From Candidatus Goldiibacteriota bacterium (GTDB lineage: Bacteria; Oederibacteriota; PGYV01; DSYL01): a stretch of DNA of 36,527 nt. The notes beneath the pieces are model-generated. The model was not told where the DNA came from, did not search any database, and saw only the letters and a program-made list of their open reading frames with translations. The DNA lies in assembly GCA_018000835.1 (NCBI GenBank), contig JAGNJD010000026.1, positions 1-36,527 of the forward strand, given 5' to 3'. How positions within the stretch are numbered: the first letter of the stretch is position 1; each line of letters begins with the position of its first letter. The translations under genes were made by a program, and so were the position numbers. Shown in pieces: positions 33,075 through 36,527 of the stretch.

Positions 33075-35801
33075 ATGGATAAAAACAAGCGTTTAAGAAA
33101 AATTACAATTTTTTTTGCAGTTATTTTTGCAATTTTTTATTTATATTCCTGCACGAAAAAAATCACTCCAACGACTCCGATAATTCCTACAAATTCCCCG
33201 ACGCAGATAGTTACGATTACGAATACTGTTTTTGTCAGCCCTGTTTTTACAAATACGCAGACAGTGGTTTTTTCAAATACGATAACTGAAACAAAAACGC
33301 TTTCAATGATGCCGACACATTCATTTACCGCTACTCCGACTATTACGCAAACTGCGTCAGAAATTAATACGAATACTTTTACTCCTACGATAACGCAAAC
33401 TACGTCTGATACGACGACACCAGAGACGTCTTTTACTCATTCATTTACGCCTACGCATGTTTTTACCGATTCTGCTACGGAAACGATGACAGAAACGATG
33501 ACAGAGACGATGACAGAGACAATGACGATTACGAAAACAAATACGCCTACCATTGAAGTAACGATAATGTGGACGTTTACGGATACGATAACATTTATAA
33601 ATACCATAACCCAAACCAACACTCCTGCTGTTTCTTTGACTCAGACGCCGACAGCGACGCCTGTAAGCAGAGGGAGCGTTGCTCTTTTACCTACGCAGGT
33701 TTATAGTGAGACGTCCGGGAACCAGTTTGTTTTCACGTATACGGCAGGAGACGTTTCATGGACATCATGGCCTTCCTACGGCACTTTACGCATAAAAATA
33801 CCGGATGGATGGTCTGCCCCAAGTCTTAGTTCAACTGCGCCGGGTGCTTTTTCCGTCAGCGTTATCAACGGAGTTTTATACGGCAGGGGAGTGGATGGAA
33901 ACGACATACTTGTAAAGGTCAGGGATTTACAACCGGGAATTGGTAAAATAACAGTCACCTATGGAAATACTTCAAACGGACCAGGCGCCTACGTAATAGG
34001 AGACGGGCTTGTAGTTATACCGGTTGAAGTTGACGAAGACGGTGAGGAAACTTCGGAATTATCGTCAAGTCCTATAATCAACGTTATTCCTGCAACTCCT
34101 ACAATTACGCCTACTTATACGCCGATAATAGGGGAAGGAACTATGACGGTATTTCCCGTATCGGTCGTATCAGGAACGTGCGGCAACACGTTTGAATTCA
34201 CGTATACGGCGGGTAAATCACCATGGACGGAAGGAAGATTAAAAATAAAAATACCTGATGGATGGTCAGCCCCGAGTCTTACGGGAACTGCTCCAGGATA
34301 TTTTGAAGTAACGGAAACAAATGCATCGTGGGTAGAACATATACAGGAAGGTCAGTATATGATTATTGGTGCAAAAAATCTGCCTGCGTTTACCGGACAG
34401 ATAAAAATACAGTATGGTTATAAAGGAACAGGCGGGCCTGGTGCCTGCGTAAGCGGTTCAGGTATGGTTACCATTATTACGGAAACGAGCACGGACGGCA
34501 TAATTACTTATGAAATAGCAGATTCTCCGGAAGTTGAATTAATTCCTCCGACGTCAACCATCACGTTAACTGCAACGATTACTCCAACGCATTCAGCAAC
34601 GCCGACAATAACGCAAACATTTACAATTACTGAAACAGAAACGATAACCCCGACGCATACAATAACGGAGACGCATACCATATCTCCCACGATAACGATT
34701 ACTTTTACGGTTACGCCAACTTCAACTTTTACGGTAACGTCAACGTTTACGAGCACGCCTACGCCTTTCTGGGCAGTTGTTGGAAACAAAGGATGCTCTG
34801 TTGGTGAGGTTGAAGAAATTTCTTTATACGTCCATAATGCAACGCCTTACGTCGTTTATAAGGATAAGGCATATTCTGACAAACTTACTCTTTTAAAATA
34901 TTTCAGTAATACATGGACTGCATTGGGCGGTTATGGCTTTTCGCCCGGCATATCTTATAAACCGTCACTTTTTGTCTATGCAGGTGTGCCTTATGTCGGA
35001 TTCAGGGATTACGATGACAACATAAACAAAGCAACCGTAATGCGTTACGTATCAGGGAGCGGATGGGAATACGTAGGCAGTCGTAGTTTTACGGACGGCG
35101 GGGCATACAATCCATCACTGTTCGTTTATGGAGATGTGCCTTTTATTGCTTTCCGGGATGCAGCAAATGGAGAAAGGGCATCTCTTATGAGATATCAGAC
35201 GCCTGTTGGCTGGTTTTATTATGGAACGTCCGGCTTTTCAGAGGGAACTGCTTCAAGTATATCGTTATTTATTAATGAAACAAATGGTTATCCTTACGTT
35301 GCATACAAGGACTGGTCGCATAGTGGAAAAATTACGGTAAAGATGTATAATAATACAAACTGGATTAACGTAGGAACGCCCGGTTTTTCAGACGGGGCAG
35401 TTGAATACGTTAATTTATTCATTTATGAGAACGTCCCATACGTGGCTTACATGGACGTCATAAACGGAAATAAAATTACAGTAAAGAAATACGAGAGCGG
35501 ATCGTGGACAACCGTCGGCGCCCAGGGTTTTTCAGCGAGCATAGCCGAATACGTTTCGTTGTTCGTTTATAACGGCGTTCCATCCGTTGCTGCACGGGAT
35601 TCAGGATATGACGACAGGGCAGTCGTTTATAAATATGACGACGTGAGTGGCCGGTGGAATTTATTTGCCGTAGTTTCCGATGCAGTTGCTAATTACGTTA
35701 CGTTGTTTGTTGACAAAATGGAAGGAAAACCTTACGTGGCTTTCAGGGATGAAAACCAGGGCGGAAGACTGACTGTGATGAAATACGAAGGAACGTATTA
35801 A
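33075..35801 (+). CDS. Large Thr/Pro-rich lipoprotein with two twin beta domains and a seven-repeat propeller-like C terminus
   Basis: A short basic N terminus and membrane segment end in the lipobox 'LYSC' (Cys26). Then come a Thr-rich linker (about 30-198), a beta domain (about 199-340), a second copy of it (about 353-490; both contain 'KIPDGWSAPSL' and 'FTYTAG'), another Thr-rich linker (to about 563), and seven repeats of about 48 residues. The repeats follow a pattern 'W..VG..GFS.G......SLFVY..VPYVA..D......TV.KY' (about 565-908), which should fold as a seven-bladed propeller. The function is not recognised; adhesion or carbohydrate binding at the surface is a guess. The ATG follows a consensus promoter so closely that the mRNA is probably leaderless. 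No other in-frame start would keep the signal peptide. Confidence 0.85.
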   Translation: MDKNKRLRKITIFFAVIFAIFYLYSCTKKITPTTPIIPTNSPTQIVTITNTVFVSPVFTNTQTVVFSNTITETKTLSMMPTHSFTATPTITQTASEINTNTFTPTITQTTSDTTTPETSFTHSFTPTHVFTDSATETMTETMTETMTETMTITKTNTPTIEVTIMWTFTDTITFINTITQTNTPAVSLTQTPTATPVSRGSVALLPTQVYSETSGNQFVFTYTAGDVSWTSWPSYGTLRIKIPDGWSAPSLSSTAPGAFSVSVINGVLYGRGVDGNDILVKVRDLQPGIGKITVTYGNTSNGPGAYVIGDGLVVIPVEVDEDGEETSELSSSPIINVIPATPTITPTYTPIIGEGTMTVFPVSVVSGTCGNTFEFTYTAGKSPWTEGRLKIKIPDGWSAPSLTGTAPGYFEVTETNASWVEHIQEGQYMIIGAKNLPAFTGQIKIQYGYKGTGGPGACVSGSGMVTIITETSTDGIITYEIADSPEVELIPPTSTITLTATITPTHSATPTITQTFTITETETITPTHTITETHTISPTITITFTVTPTSTFTVTSTFTSTPTPFWAVVGNKGCSVGEVEEISLYVHNATPYVVYKDKAYSDKLTLLKYFSNTWTALGGYGFSPGISYKPSLFVYAGVPYVGFRDYDDNINKATVMRYVSGSGWEYVGSRSFTDGGAYNPSLFVYGDVPFIAFRDAANGERASLMRYQTPVGWFYYGTSGFSEGTASSISLFINETNGYPYVAYKDWSHSGKITVKMYNNTNWINVGTPGFSDGAVEYVNLFIYENVPYVAYMDVINGNKITVKKYESGSWTTVGAQGFSASIAEYVSLFVYNGVPSVAARDSGYDDRAVVYKYDDVSGRWNLFAVVSDAVANYVTLFVDKMEGKPYVAFRDENQGGRLTVMKYEGTY
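33480..33527 (+). repeat. In-frame 12-base tandem repeat in the Thr-rich linker
   Basis: Four copies of GAAACGATGACA and close variants encode repeated Thr-Glu-Thr-Met. The unit is a multiple of three, so changes in copy number would lengthen or shorten the linker without shifting the frame. Confidence 0.8.
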
Positions 35802-35819
35802 TTTTATAAAAGGAGGCGT

Positions 35820-36527
35820 ATGGCACTCACGAGCGTAAGAAATGGAAATACGGAGACGTTTTTTAAAGACGGCGAAAAAATTGCAAAATGGACGTTTGAC
35901 GAGGATGGCAACGTAGTCAAAGAGGGTGAAACGATAGAAGGTGAAGTTGAGAGTATATACATAAATGACGAAGGCGTCCAGTTAAGCGAAAAATTTATTT
36001 ACGTAAAAAACGAATTATACGAAGGCATTCTCAGAACGTGTTATTCCAGCGGTAAAATAAAGCAGGAAATCGTATTTAAAGACGGAACGGCAAATGGTTT
36101 TGTAAAGATTTATTTTCCATCCGGTAAATTGCAGTTTGAAGGAGCGTATAAGGACGGCGTCCCGCAATGGAAATCCAAAACGTATTATGAATCAGGACAA
36201 CTGCAGATAGAAAAAACAATGGAGGTGAAAACTGAGGTTTACAGAAGTTTTTATGAAGATGGGAAAATTGAAATGGAAGTAGCGTATAAAAACGGCAGGG
36301 AATACGGCCCGTATAAAATATATTATCCAAACGGCAGTTTAAAAATAGACGGGACAAACAAAGACGGGAAAAAAGAGGGGTTATACAGGGCATATTATGA
36401 TAACGGTTTAATAAAACTGGAAGGAAGATATGAAAACGGTCTTGAAGAAGGACTTTTTACTTTATATTTTCCAAGCGGAAAGGTAATGACGGAAGAAAAT
36501 TATAGCCGCGGCAAAAGAAACGGCCCC
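35820..36527 (+). CDS. MORN/YwqK-like repeat protein, N-terminal part (3' end outside window)
   Basis: The frame is open from ATG 35820 to the right edge (236 codons) with no stop. AAAAGGAGG lies 4 bases before the ATG and the gene follows the lipoprotein by 18 bases, so the two are probably co-transcribed. There is no signal peptide at the start ('MALTSVRNGNTETFFKDG'). From about residue 70 it has repeats of about 23 residues of the form 'G.....YYpsGklk.eg.YkdGk..G', such as 'FVKIYFPSGKLQFEGAYKDG', 'YGPYKIYYPNGSLKIDGTNKDG' and 'EGLFTLYFPSGKVMTEENYS'. This is the pattern of MORN-type repeats annotated as YwqK-family antitoxins. That annotation is weakly based, and no toxin is in view. Confidence 0.85.
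   Translation, partial: MALTSVRNGNTETFFKDGEKIAKWTFDEDGNVVKEGETIEGEVESIYINDEGVQLSEKFIYVKNELYEGILRTCYSSGKIKQEIVFKDGTANGFVKIYFPSGKLQFEGAYKDGVPQWKSKTYYESGQLQIEKTMEVKTEVYRSFYEDGKIEMEVAYKNGREYGPYKIYYPNGSLKIDGTNKDGKKEGLYRAYYDNGLIKLEGRYENGLEEGLFTLYFPSGKVMTEENYSRGKRNGP

Noticed and set aside
33200..33660. Regularly spaced ACG-rich repeats that look CRISPR-like at first sight
   Set aside because: They encode Thr/Pro-rich linker in frame, have no constant repeat with unique spacers, and no cas genes are present.

Overview
The window looks like a chromosomal segment from a Gram-negative (diderm), AT-rich, probably uncultivated bacterium. Evidence for an outer membrane: a TolC-like efflux protein with an RND pump, a run of SurA/PpiC periplasmic chaperones (two of them lipoproteins), an MsbA-type ABC exporter and a beta-barrel-like protein. 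Secreted proteins carry long Thr/Pro-rich linkers written largely with ACG threonine codons, a style I associate with candidate phyla such as Goldbacteria. That placement is a guess from style, not from a comparison. Genetic code 11 fits throughout, with ATG, GTG and TTG starts. I saw no rRNA, tRNA, CRISPR array, prophage or insertion sequence.

Layout. 1-3439: the end of a TolC-family gene overlapping an RND transporter, followed by a degenerate coding-like stretch and a terminator. 3873-6034: two consecutive lower-glycolysis genes, eno and gpmA. 6194-7849: a consensus promoter driving a small unknown gene, a membrane-anchored M23 peptidase and a bactofilin, probably a cell-shape or wall-remodelling unit. 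7946-9388: gltX. 9389-9863: palindromic intergenic repeats between convergent gltX and truB (minus strand, 9864-10709). 10841-11894: an exported barrel-like protein and an HU-family protein with a strong terminator. 12196-12534: a lone small GIY-YIG-like gene with its own promoter. 12681-19045: a tightly packed run of three SurA/PpiC-type proteins, argC, argJ and a secreted DUF11-type protein.

19046-19723 is a gene-free stretch with dispersed repeats and a large inverted repeat, ending in the promoter of a 2060-residue alpha-2-macroglobulin. That gene has five predicted membrane segments at its N terminus and an intact CVEQ thioester motif. It is followed by pbpC (PBP1C) and a SpoIID/LytB-domain gene overlapping pbpC by 4 bases, so the block joins peptidoglycan synthesis, protease trapping and wall cleavage. 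An MsbA-like exporter lies on the minus strand (29849-31618). Next come an orphan beta-type DNA methyltransferase (31893-32900) of unlike local composition, a 908-residue lipoprotein with a seven-repeat propeller-like C terminus whose consensus promoter places transcription start at the ATG, and the start of a MORN/YwqK-like gene running off the end.

The most unusual genome-scale signal is in tetranucleotides. ACGT is abundant in most genes while other four-base palindromes of identical composition (TCGA, CTAG, GATC, GTAC, AGCT) are nearly absent. The methyltransferase gene does not share the ACGT excess. All counts were made by eye and should be recomputed.
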